Positions 46,385 through 53,824 of a DNA stretch of 64,000 nt are shown piece after piece. The DNA comes from Hyphomicrobiales bacterium. GTDB taxonomy: Bacteria > Pseudomonadota > Alphaproteobacteria > Rhizobiales > Rhizobiaceae. A program made the position numbers and the translations under genes. Where the stretch lies: positions 97,391 through 161,390 of the forward strand of contig UCIT01000003.1 in assembly GCA_900472625.1 (NCBI GenBank). Direction: 5' to 3'. The notes under the pieces were generated by a model. It was not told the DNA's origin. It saw nothing but the letters and a program-made list of their open reading frames with translations, and ran no database searches. Position 1 is the stretch's first letter, and every line of letters begins with the position of its first letter.

Positions 46385-47180
46385 GGGGATTCCACTCCAG
46401 TAGAAGGGAGAGCGGAGCCGGATTGCGGCTCTTCTCCAGGGTGAGGCGAAAGACAGGGTTGCCGATGCTGCCGCCTAGCATCGAACCGTCAGGCAAAGGC
46501 CGCGCCTGAGCCGGCGCGGGTTCGGCAAGGAAGCGGAAGATGGCGCTGCTCGCTTCTTCCTCTCCCGATTGCCGCAACAGGAAAAGCGGCCGGCCGGAGG
46601 CTTTGGCCCGCAGATTGAGACGCCGGCTCTCGGTGAGGCCGAACGGTTTCGGGTTGCCGCGCACCTCGAGGATGGTGGCTGGAAAGACGCCGCTTTCGAC
46701 AGCCGTTTCCGCCAGCCATAGGGCATCCTCCAGCTTGCGCGGGGTAGCGTGCAGGAACAGCCTTGGCTTCAGGCCGAAGTCCCGCAGGCCGACGGCATAG
46801 GGGCGCCCGGCTTCCATCGAGGCGACCGTGTCGGCGATCCAAAGCACCGGCAGCGGCGGTTGTCCGCTCTCCTCGTCCTGCCGCTGCAGCATGGCTGAAA
46901 GTGCCAGCACGAAGCCGCTGCTTGTGCCGGCATTGCGCAGCAGTTTCGTGCGGATTTCGGTCAGTCCGTCAAGCGGCACGCCGCCCTCCATGGCATCGTC
47001 GATCGCCGCTATGCCGAGCGGCAAACGAAGGGCGTTCTCGGTCTTTTCAGCTTCCAAACCGGCTTCAGCCAAAGCTTCGCTTGCCGCCGCCGCCAAGGTG
47101 GGCGCGGGTTTTCCTTCAAGCTTTGCAATGGTTTCGCGGAGCGCAAAAAGCCGCTCGCGCGCCACGGCGGACTGTGCCAT
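46230..47180 (-). CDS. imuA: ImuA, RecA-like accessory protein of the SOS mutasome
   Basis: A 316-residue protein with a degenerate RecA-type fold: LPLGIAAIDDAMEGGVPLDG at the position of the Walker region (no proper GxxxxGKT), LPVLWIADTVASMEAGRPYA, and DALWLAETAVES. It supports translesion synthesis with ImuB and DnaE2. ATG 47180 has GGAG upstream; a GTG three codons earlier is less likely. A perfect LexA box lies 24 nt before the start. The 3' end overlaps imuB by 155 nt. Confidence 0.93.
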   Translation of the reverse strand: MAQSAVARERLFALRETIAKLEGKPAPTLAAAASEALAEAGLEAEKTENALRLPLGIAAIDDAMEGGVPLDGLTEIRTKLLRNAGTSSGFVLALSAMLQRQDEESGQPPLPVLWIADTVASMEAGRPYAVGLRDFGLKPRLFLHATPRKLEDALWLAETAVESGVFPATILEVRGNPKPFGLTESRRLNLRAKASGRPLFLLRQSGEEEASSAIFRFLAEPAPAQARPLPDGSMLGGSIGNPVFRLTLEKSRNPAPLSLLLEWNPHDRRFLPVRPSADTRFPDQRAAHSGTELPASIDRPNRTEEVGALLAFARSS

Positions 47181-47203
47181 GACGTTCACTCCACATGTCT
47201 AAT

Positions 47204-47218
47204 GTTCCTGTTATGTTC
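47204..47218. promoter_or_regulatory. LexA operator (alphaproteobacterial SOS box)
   Basis: GTTCCTGTTATGTTC matches the alphaproteobacterial GTTC-N7-GTTC LexA motif exactly. It lies 24 nt upstream of imuA, so the imuA-imuB-dnaE2 operon should be induced by DNA damage. Confidence 0.88.
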
Positions 47219-47344
47219 CTATAGATTCCCGAGGTCGCCTCAGGAGTCAACAGGCAATTCCTGTGAATTTATTCCTGCCTTTGATTCCGCTCTCGAAAAT
47301 CCGGCGCAAAGGTTCTATATGGGCCGCAATGGAAGGGAATTTTT

Positions 47345-47782
47345 ATGGCTCGCATAGACCAGAGCGATAATTGGCAGGATCGTCACGCTCCGACCATCAG
47401 CACGTTCGAGTCCCTGGCAATGGAAGCCTACAGCCATCTGCCGGAAGAATTCCGTGCGCTGACCACGAACCTGACGATCGAAATCGAAGATTTTCCCGAC
47501 GACGACGTGTTCGAGGACATGGCGCTGGAAACGCCGTTCGACCTGCTTGGCCTGTTCGAAGGCCGTGGGATATCCGAGCGTTTCACCATGGAAACGGGCG
47601 AGTTGCCGAACCGTATCCGCCTCTATCGCCGGCCGATCCTCGATTACTGGGCGGAGAACGACGAGACGCTGGGTGACATCATCACCCATGTGCTGATCCA
47701 CGAAATCGGCCACCATTTCGGTCTCAGCGACGACGACATGGAGCGGATCGAGGCCAGCGCCGAGGAAGCCGCCGAGCGGTAA
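47345..47782 (+). CDS. Zincin-like metallopeptidase family protein
   Basis: A 145-residue protein with the zinc motif HEIGHHFGLSDDDME near the C-terminus (H-E-x2-H with a downstream acidic residue). It belongs to the small DUF1025-type metallopeptidase family common in proteobacteria and actinobacteria. The N-terminal half (LAMEAYSHLPEEFRALTTNL) is helical. No signal peptide is seen. Substrate and role are unknown. The start at 47345 is preceded by GGAAGGG. It is divergent from imuA. Confidence 0.88.
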   Translation: MARIDQSDNWQDRHAPTISTFESLAMEAYSHLPEEFRALTTNLTIEIEDFPDDDVFEDMALETPFDLLGLFEGRGISERFTMETGELPNRIRLYRRPILDYWAENDETLGDIITHVLIHEIGHHFGLSDDDMERIEASAEEAAER

Positions 47783-47794
47783 ACGTTTCAGCTC

Positions 47795-48001
47795 TTATTG
47801 CTCGGAGAGCTTCATGTCGGGGTGATAATCCTTGCCCTCGACGTGCTTCACGATCGCCTGGGCGCACATCACCTGACCGGTCTGCGAATTGAAGGTCATG
47901 GCCGGCGAACCGTTCAGCGACCAGCCCTTGTTGAGGGCGTCGGTGACGCGGTGGCAGAAGGCGGCGTCGTCCTGGCCGGTCAGAAGGCGATAGAGCTTCA
48001 T
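47795..48001 (-). CDS. DUF1737 protein
   Basis: A 68-residue protein (MKLYRLLTGQDDAAFCHRVT, then DALNKGWSLNGSP and QVMCAQAIVKHVEG) with the full DUF1737 pattern. It is small, soluble and of unknown function. The start is placed at ATG 48001. A TTG at 48031 would extend it by ten residues and overlap the upstream stop; it cannot be excluded. It follows the CitE-like gene by 11 nt and is presumably in one operon with it. Confidence 0.85.
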   Translation of the reverse strand: MKLYRLLTGQDDAAFCHRVTDALNKGWSLNGSPAMTFNSQTGQVMCAQAIVKHVEGKDYHPDMKLSEQ

Positions 48002-48012
48002 CGGATCGTCTT

Positions 48013-48936
48013 TCAGTTCGTCTCTTGGCAATTCATGTTGTTGCGTTGTGCAATCAGACGGGCTTTATGAACCAGACTTTGCGCCTGAACAAGGTGCAGC
48101 CGCTCGATCATCCGGCCGCCGACATTGATGACGTTGAGCCCGTCGGTGGCGGGGTCGGAGAAGGCTGATATCACCATCTCAGCCTCGGCAATGGCTGCGG
48201 CATCCGGGCCGAAATGCCTGTTGGAAGCGTCGATCTGGCCGGGGTGGATCAGCATCTTGCCGTCAAAGCCCATGGCGCGGGCCTGCGCGCATTCGGCCTC
48301 GAAGCCATCAGTATCCTTGAAATCGTTGAAGACGCTGTCGATCGCATCGAGACCATAGGCGCGCACGGCAAGGATCACCTGCATCAGCCAGGGCACGAGA
48401 TAGGCGCGGCCGGGCTGCGGCAGCACGCCGGTTTCCTTGCGCAGGTCGTTGAGACCGACGACGAAGCAATCGAGCCTCGAGCCTGCCGTGCGTCCGGCTT
48501 CGGCGATGGCGGCGGCGTTGAGGATGCCGCGCGGTGTTTCGATCATCGCCCAGATGCGCAGGCTATCGGGCGCATCCGCGTCGGCGAACAGGTCACTCAC
48601 CGACATGACATCCTGCGGTTCGTCGACCTTGGGCAGCAGCACGGCATCCGGCTCCAGTGCCGTGACCAGCTCCATGTCGGCGCGGCCCCAGTTGCTGGAA
48701 AGGCCGTTGATGCGGATGATGCGTTCCTTGCCGATGAGCGGTCTGGCGGCAAAAAAAGCATTCAGGTTTTCGCGGGCTTCGGCCTTCTTCTCCGGCGCCA
48801 CCGAATCCTCGAGGTCGAAGATGACAGCGTCGCAGTCGATAAGATGGGTCTTGTCGAGTGCGCGCTGGTTGATCGCGGGAACGCTCAGCACCGAGCGGCG
48901 CAGGTTCATCGAACGGGTGAGAGGACTTTGGCTCAT
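48013..48936 (-). CDS. CitE-like CoA ester lyase (HpcH/HpaI aldolase family)
   Basis: A 307-residue TIM-barrel lyase of the CitE/malyl-CoA lyase group. Landmarks are RSVLSVPAINQRALDK, CDAVIFDLEDSVAPEKK (metal Asp/Glu), RINGLSSNWGRADMELV, VLLPKVDEP, IETPRGILNA and KMLIHPGQIDASNRHF. Substrates of the family include citramalyl-CoA, malyl-CoA and methylmalyl-CoA; which applies here cannot be told. No companion citrate lyase subunits are nearby, so it is a stand-alone CitE-type enzyme. The start is ATG 48936. Confidence 0.92.
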   Translation of the reverse strand: MSQSPLTRSMNLRRSVLSVPAINQRALDKTHLIDCDAVIFDLEDSVAPEKKAEARENLNAFFAARPLIGKERIIRINGLSSNWGRADMELVTALEPDAVLLPKVDEPQDVMSVSDLFADADAPDSLRIWAMIETPRGILNAAAIAEAGRTAGSRLDCFVVGLNDLRKETGVLPQPGRAYLVPWLMQVILAVRAYGLDAIDSVFNDFKDTDGFEAECAQARAMGFDGKMLIHPGQIDASNRHFGPDAAAIAEAEMVISAFSDPATDGLNVINVGGRMIERLHLVQAQSLVHKARLIAQRNNMNCQETN

Positions 48937-49048
48937 CACGACTGTGTGCCAAGCTTTGTGACGGGTGGCAAGACAACAAAAAGCCATGCTTACCTTGCAG
49001 AGAGAAAGACGAAGGACCACATTCCTTTCCTAGAAAGGTTTCAAACCC

Positions 49049-49291
49049 ATGCAGAATATCCGTTCCGTCTTCCTCTTGCTCGCAGGCATCACCGCATTTG
49101 CAGCACTGGCGCTCTTCACCTTCTCGGTGACGCTCGCAGTCGGCGCCATTCTCACAGTGCTGATGGTTGGCCGAGCGCTTTCGCTGAAGATGAAGACTGC
49201 GCCGGTCTGCGCCCGGGCGAAGTCCAAGACGCGCTCCGGCGAGACCATGCGGATCTGGAACGACGGGCGCGGCACGATCATCGATCTCTGA
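49049..49291 (+). CDS. Small two-helix membrane protein, 80 aa, unknown
   Basis: The protein (MQNIRSVFLLLAGITAFAAL) has one or two hydrophobic helices over residues 5-45, then a basic segment (KMKTAPVCARAKSKTRSG) and a C-terminal MRIWNDGRGTIIDL. The ending looks conserved rather than random, with a WNDGRGTIIDL-like tail. GAAAGG lies about 10 nt before the ATG. No family is recognised. It is divergent from the CitE-like gene. Confidence 0.75.
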   Translation: MQNIRSVFLLLAGITAFAALALFTFSVTLAVGAILTVLMVGRALSLKMKTAPVCARAKSKTRSGETMRIWNDGRGTIIDL

Positions 49292-49413
49292 TCGTCGTGC
49301 GCTGCCTGTTCCTGCATTAATTTTCCCGAGGCTGTCGGCTCGACCGGTTCTCCCGCGCCTTTGATGCAGCAAGGCTTCTGCCTGCTTTCTCAATCAAGCG
49401 AATGGAGGACCTG

Positions 49414-49839
49414 ATGGAGACCGAAACTCAGAACAACCCGATGACCATGCCGCCGGTGAAGAATGGGCTTTTGCCTTATGTCACCGTCGATGGCGCCCTG
49501 AAGGCTGCCGAATTCTACACGCGGGCGTTCGGCGCCGAACAGGCTTTCGTCGTTCCGCCCGATGAACAGGGCCGCACGATGCATGTGCATCTCTACATCA
49601 ACGGCAGTTCGCTGATGCTGAGCGATGCCTATCCCGAGCACGGACATCCCTTCAAGACTCATCAGGGCTTTTCGCTGCAGCTGGTGGTCGATGATATCCA
49701 TATCTGGTGGGAGCGGGCGGTGGCCGCAGGCGTCGAGGTGGTCATGCCGGTCGAGCGGATGTTCTGGGGCGATCGCTACGGTCAGCTACGCGACCCGTTC
49801 GGCGTGCTCTGGGCGATGAACGAGCCTGCAAGAGCGTAA
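49414..49839 (+). CDS. VOC (glyoxalase/PhnB-like) family protein
   Basis: A 141-residue vicinal-oxygen-chelate protein of the PhnB-like group. The paired beta-alpha-beta-beta-beta modules show [57 protein letters not shown] and [19 protein letters not shown]. The family includes glyoxalases, dioxygenases and antibiotic-binding proteins; function is not fixed by sequence. GGAGG at 49404-49408 sets the start at ATG 49414 rather than at ATG 49402, which overlaps the ribosome-binding site. Confidence 0.9.
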   Translation: METETQNNPMTMPPVKNGLLPYVTVDGALKAAEFYTRAFGAEQAFVVPPDEQGRTMHVHLYINGSSLMLSDAYPEHGHPFKTHQGFSLQLVVDDIHIWWERAVAAGVEVVMPVERMFWGDRYGQLRDPFGVLWAMNEPARA

Positions 49840-49970
49840 GCCGCAGCGGGACCGGTGGCTTAGGGGCACGCGTGGCAAGCGGCTTTGCTGCAGATTCCCC
49901 TTCATTTTGGCGGGAAACTGGACTAAACGCTGATCAACATACTTTCTCTGCCGAACTTGGAGGCCAGGCC

Positions 49971-50579
49971 ATGGAAAAATTCACGAAGCTGACGGGCGTT
50001 GCCGCTCCCCTGCCGGTCGTCAATATCGACACCGACATGATCATTCCGAAGGATTACCTGAAGACGATCAAGCGCACCGGTCTCGGCAAGGGCCTTTTTG
50101 CCGAAGCCCGCTATAATGAAGACGGCACGCCGAACGAGGATTTCGTCCTCAACAAGCCTGCCTACCAGAATGCCAAGATTCTCGTCGCAGGCGACAATTT
50201 CGGCTGCGGCTCCTCGCGCGAGCATGCACCGTGGGCGCTTCTCGACTTCGGCATCCGCTGCGTCATCTCCACCAGCTTCGCCGATATTTTCTACAACAAC
50301 TGCTTCAAGAACGGCATCCTGCCGATCATGGTCAGCCCGGAAAATCTGGAAAAGCTGCTGGACGACGCCGGTCGCGGCTCCAACGCCATCCTGACGATCG
50401 ACCTGGAAAACCTCGAGATCACCGGTCCCGATGGCGGCATGATCAAGTTCGATCTCGACGCGTTCAAGCGTCACTGCATGCTGAATGGTCTCGATGACAT
50501 CGGCCTGACGATGGAAAAGGGCAAGGAGATCGATAGCTTCGAAAAGGCCAACGCGGCTTCGCATCCCTGGGCCGCTTAA
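49971..50579 (+). CDS. leuD: 3-isopropylmalate dehydratase small subunit
   Basis: A 202-residue subunit of isopropylmalate isomerase in leucine synthesis. It starts [20 protein letters not shown] and has the swivelling-domain motif [36 protein letters not shown] is also diagnostic. The ATG follows GGAGG-like sequence (TTGGAGGCCAGGCC). The large subunit LeuC is not in the window, and leuB lies 1.2 kb away beyond an inverted gene. A terminator follows. Confidence 0.97.
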   Translation: MEKFTKLTGVAAPLPVVNIDTDMIIPKDYLKTIKRTGLGKGLFAEARYNEDGTPNEDFVLNKPAYQNAKILVAGDNFGCGSSREHAPWALLDFGIRCVISTSFADIFYNNCFKNGILPIMVSPENLEKLLDDAGRGSNAILTIDLENLEITGPDGGMIKFDLDAFKRHCMLNGLDDIGLTMEKGKEIDSFEKANAASHPWAA

Positions 50580-50605
50580 GCGCATCCTTATCGTCCAAAT
50601 GCTTG

Positions 50606-50631
50606 AAAGCCGGGTTCTGGCCCGGCTTTTT
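50606..50631 (+). terminator. Rho-independent terminator after leuD
   Basis: AAAGCCGGG pairs with CCCGGCTTT around TTCTGG and is followed by T residues. It lies between convergent leuD and the dehydratase gene. Confidence 0.85.
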
Positions 50632-50642
50632 CTTTGGCGCGT

Positions 50643-51575
50643 TTAGATAAACCGCTCTCTCCACAGCTTCAGCTTCTCCAGCGATACGCCGATGCCGCCG
50701 CAGACTTCGATCAGCGGGTTGTTGAAGCGGCCGAGGAGATCGGGATGGGTGTCGGCTACGGCAAGGGCTGCGCCGCAGGCGGGTTCGACCAGGATGCGGT
50801 AGGCATCGGCGAATTTCAGGCAGGCGGCGACGGCTTGTGCGTCCGTTACCGTGACGCTTTCGATCGGATGCTGTGTCGGCAAATCGAAGACATGCTGGGC
50901 CACCTGGCGGGCGCCCAGCGAATTGGCGATCGAGGTGATGGCGGGCAGGGTGATGCGCTCGCCGGCCTTGAGGCTGGCGTGGAACGAGGCGGCGCCTTCG
51001 GTTTCTACGGCAATGACGGGCACGTCGTTCAGGCCGTTGCGCTTCAGCCCTGCGACGATCCCGGCCATTAGCCCGCCACCGCCAACGCTGGCGATGACGC
51101 AGTCGAATTCGGCACCCTTGGCGACAACCTCGTCGATCAGCGTGCCGTGACCTTCCCAGAGCAGCGGGTGATCGAAGGGGTGCACGTAGGCGGCCTTGCT
51201 AGACTTGGCGAGCTCGACGGCATGGGTATTGGCCTCGTCGAAGACCGCGCCGTGGACGAGGACTGTTGCCCCGGTGGCGGCAATCGACTGCCGCACGTCT
51301 TCGGCGGTGGTCTCCGGAACTACGATGGTAACGGGGATACCGAGTGCACGGCCGGCATAGGCGGCGGCGATGCCGGCATTGCCGCCGGAGGCGCAGAAGA
51401 TTTCCCTGGCGCCGTTTTCCACCTCATGCTGGCACAACCGACCGACACCGCGCAGCTTGAAGCTGCCCGATGGCTGCAGCGCGTCGAGTTTCAGCCAGAG
51501 CGGCCTGTTGCAGGCGCTGTAGCTTTCCTGGGTGCGGAAGAGCGGCGTGTCTAGGTGAAGGGGCGTGGCGGGCAT
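50643..51575 (-). CDS. PLP-dependent serine/threonine dehydratase-like enzyme
   Basis: A 310-residue fold-type II PLP enzyme. The Schiff-base Lys is in PSGSFKLRGVGR. The phosphate-binding loop is SVGGGGLMAGIVAG, and ASGGNAGIAAAYAGRALGIP is the substrate loop. The lack of a C-terminal ACT regulatory domain and the overall size fit a catabolic L-serine/L-threonine dehydratase (SDH type). EPACGAALAV is conserved near the C-terminus. The ATG at 51575 begins MPATPLHLDTPLF. It is transcribed against leuD. Confidence 0.9.
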   Translation of the reverse strand: MPATPLHLDTPLFRTQESYSACNRPLWLKLDALQPSGSFKLRGVGRLCQHEVENGAREIFCASGGNAGIAAAYAGRALGIPVTIVVPETTAEDVRQSIAATGATVLVHGAVFDEANTHAVELAKSSKAAYVHPFDHPLLWEGHGTLIDEVVAKGAEFDCVIASVGGGGLMAGIVAGLKRNGLNDVPVIAVETEGAASFHASLKAGERITLPAITSIANSLGARQVAQHVFDLPTQHPIESVTVTDAQAVAACLKFADAYRILVEPACGAALAVADTHPDLLGRFNNPLIEVCGGIGVSLEKLKLWRERFI

Positions 51576-51762
51576 TTGGCGGCTTCCAAGACATTTCAGG
51601 AGAGGGATACGATGTTTCCTTGTTGCCTAGCCGGATCTGGCGGTCAACATAGGTGGATCGAGTCACTGTGGTCGCCAACCGTACCGAATCCGCCTGTTGC
51701 TCGCTTGAAATGCCTGCTGACGGGGTCTAATAAGCCGCAACTTGTTTTTCCCGGAGGGTTTC

Positions 51763-52875
51763 ATGACGACGCGCAATCTTTTTCTGCTGCCGGGCGACGG
51801 CATCGGTCCCGAGGCCATGGGCGAGGTCCGCAAGATCATTGCCTTCATGAACGAGGAGATGTCCGCGGGCTTCACGACCGATGAAGGCCTGGTCGGCGGC
51901 AGCGCCTATGATGCGCATGGCGCGGCGATCTCCGAGGCCGACATGCAGAAGGCGCTGGCCGCCGATGCGGTCCTGTTCGGTGCCGTCGGCGGACCGAAGT
52001 GGGACGACGTTGCCTATGAAGTGCGCCCGGAAGCCGGCCTGCTGCGCCTGCGCAAGGATCTGGAGCTCTTCGCCAATCTGCGCCCGGCCATCTGCTATCC
52101 GGCGCTGGCCAATGCCTCATCGCTGAAGCCCGAGCTGGTCGAAGGTCTCGATATTCTGATCATCCGCGAGCTGACCGGCGGCGTCTATTTCGGCGAGCCG
52201 AAGACGATCACCGATCTCGGCAACGGCCAGAAGCGTGCCATCGACACGCAGGTCTACGACACCTACGAAATCGAGCGGATCTCCGCCGTCGCCTTCGAAA
52301 TGGCCCGTACCCGCGGTAATCGTGTGTGCTCGATGGAAAAGCGCAATGTCATGAAGTCGGGCGTGCTGTGGAACCAGGTGGTCACCGCCACGCACAAGGA
52401 CAAGTATTCGGACGTCAAGCTTGAGCACATGCTGGCCGACGCCGGCGGCATGCAGCTGGTGCGCGCGCCGAAGCAGTTCGACGTCATCGTCACGGACAAC
52501 CTGTTCGGCGACATGCTCTCCGACGTTGCCGCCATGCTGACCGGCTCGCTCGGCATGCTGCCGTCGGCCTCGCTCGGCGCGCCTGACGGCAAGACCGGCA
52601 AGCGCAAGGCGCTCTACGAGCCTGTACACGGCTCGGCACCCGATATCGCCGGCCAGGGCATTGCTAACCCGATCGCGATGATCGCCTCCTTCGCCATGTG
52701 CCTGCGTTACTCGTTCAACATGGTCAAGGACGCCGACAATCTCGAAAAGGCGATCGCCAACGTCCTCGACCAAGGCATTCGCACCGCCGACATCATGGCC
52801 GATGGTGCCAAGAAGGTTGGTACGGTCGAGATGGGCGAAGCGATCCTGGCCGAGTTCAAGGCGCTTTCTGCCTGA
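51763..52875 (+). CDS. leuB: 3-isopropylmalate dehydrogenase
   Basis: A 370-residue NAD-dependent oxidative decarboxylase of leucine synthesis. It has [19 protein letters not shown], the [15 protein letters not shown] [19 protein letters not shown], and the metal/substrate motif [40 protein letters not shown] is the NAD-binding loop. The start at ATG 51763 has GGAGGG upstream. A parS-like palindrome and a terminator lie just after its stop. Confidence 0.97.
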   Translation: MTTRNLFLLPGDGIGPEAMGEVRKIIAFMNEEMSAGFTTDEGLVGGSAYDAHGAAISEADMQKALAADAVLFGAVGGPKWDDVAYEVRPEAGLLRLRKDLELFANLRPAICYPALANASSLKPELVEGLDILIIRELTGGVYFGEPKTITDLGNGQKRAIDTQVYDTYEIERISAVAFEMARTRGNRVCSMEKRNVMKSGVLWNQVVTATHKDKYSDVKLEHMLADAGGMQLVRAPKQFDVIVTDNLFGDMLSDVAAMLTGSLGMLPSASLGAPDGKTGKRKALYEPVHGSAPDIAGQGIANPIAMIASFAMCLRYSFNMVKDADNLEKAIANVLDQGIRTADIMADGAKKVGTVEMGEAILAEFKALSA

Positions 52876-52891
52876 TATTTCACGTGAAACA
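52876..52891. promoter_or_regulatory. parS-like ParB-binding palindrome
   Basis: TATTTCACGTGAAACA matches the chromosomal parS consensus TGTTTCACGTGAAACA at 15 of 16 positions and has a perfect TTTCACGTGAAA core. It lies immediately after the leuB stop. Such sites cluster around the replication origin and load the ParB partition protein. Confidence 0.6.
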
Positions 52892-52898
52892 CTGTTCT

Positions 52899-52931
52899 GG
52901 CCCTTCGCATCACCTGATGCGGAGGGCCTTT
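52899..52931 (+). terminator. Rho-independent terminator after leuB
   Basis: A 14-bp stem with one G-U pair (GGCCCTTCGCATCA with TGATGCGGAGGGCC) has a very short loop and ends in TTT. Confidence 0.7.
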
Positions 52932-52994
52932 GCATTGAAGGTGGCCGATGTCGCCCCTATCTCCCTCCTGCATTGAGAAAAGAGCGGGAGTGGA

Positions 52995-53756
52995 ATGAGC
53001 GAGGCTGTCGATCGGGCCCCTGGTTTCTGGGGTTATCTGAAAAAGCGCTATGCGGCGCGGCGCACGATCCACCGGCGGGTTCCCTGGAAGGGTTTCGCAT
53101 TTTCCGCGATCAACGCCATCGCCATCGCCTTCTTCGTCTTCGACAGGCCGCTCGGCATCGCCGCCAGGGAACTGGCGCAGCCGCTGATCACCATCGCTGG
53201 CGACATTACCGATATCGGCAGGCTTGCCTTCATCCTTGCCGGCCTGTCGACGATCTTTGCCACCGGCTATCTTGGCCGCCGCCGTCTCTGGAAGGTGCGG
53301 GGACGGTTTCGCATGGTCTATTTCGGGCAGATGACGGCCTATGTCGCCCTGTCGGTGCTGTTCACCGCCATCGTGGCCAATACGCTGAAGTTCGCGATCG
53401 GCCGGGCGCGGCCGCTGATCTATGATCAGGAGGGAATCTTCAGCTTCGCGCCGTTCAACATGGACTTTCTGCACCAGAGTTTTCCGTCCGGTCATTCGGC
53501 CAATATCGGCGCGCTGTTCGTAGCGCTGGCGCTGCTGTTTCCGCGCTTTCGCCTCGGCTTCATCGGCATCGGCCTCTGGCTCGGCGCGACGCGGATCATC
53601 GTCGGCGTGCACTATCCGAGCGATGTGACGGCCGGCTTGGCGCTTGGCGCCTGGGTGGCGTTCGCGACATCCATCCTCTTCGCGCGCTTCGGCCTGCTGT
53701 TTTCGATCGGCCGCGATGGCGGCTGGCCGACGCCGCGGTTGAGCCGGCTGCTATGA
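52995..53756 (+). CDS. PAP2-family membrane phosphatase
   Basis: A 253-residue integral membrane phosphatase with five or six helices. All three PAP2 motifs are present: KFAIGRARP, PSGHSAN and RIIVGVHYPSD. Such enzymes dephosphorylate phosphatidate, phosphatidylglycerophosphate, undecaprenyl pyrophosphate or lipid A. The specific substrate is not evident. The start is ATG 52995 (MSEAVDRAPG) with GGGAGTGGA upstream. Confidence 0.92.
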   Translation: MSEAVDRAPGFWGYLKKRYAARRTIHRRVPWKGFAFSAINAIAIAFFVFDRPLGIAARELAQPLITIAGDITDIGRLAFILAGLSTIFATGYLGRRRLWKVRGRFRMVYFGQMTAYVALSVLFTAIVANTLKFAIGRARPLIYDQEGIFSFAPFNMDFLHQSFPSGHSANIGALFVALALLFPRFRLGFIGIGLWLGATRIIVGVHYPSDVTAGLALGAWVAFATSILFARFGLLFSIGRDGGWPTPRLSRLL

Positions 53757-53769
53757 AGCGTTTTCGCAC

Positions 53770-53801
53770 GTGAAAAACCCGGCGCCTTGCGAGCGCCGGG
53801 T
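53770..53801 (-). terminator. Terminator of the MFS transporter gene
   Basis: On the minus strand ACCCGGCGC and GCGCCGGGT form a 9-bp stem followed by TTTTTCAC. It lies downstream of the MFS stop at 53825. Confidence 0.75.
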
Positions 53802-53824
53802 CGATATTTGTGATCCTTGCTCGA

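Noticed and set aside
53761..53777. A second CACGTG palindrome after the PAP2 gene (TTTTCGCACGTGAAAAAC) as another parS
   Set aside because: The flanks around CACGTG do not match the TTTCACGTGAAA core; it is part of the minus-strand terminator area.
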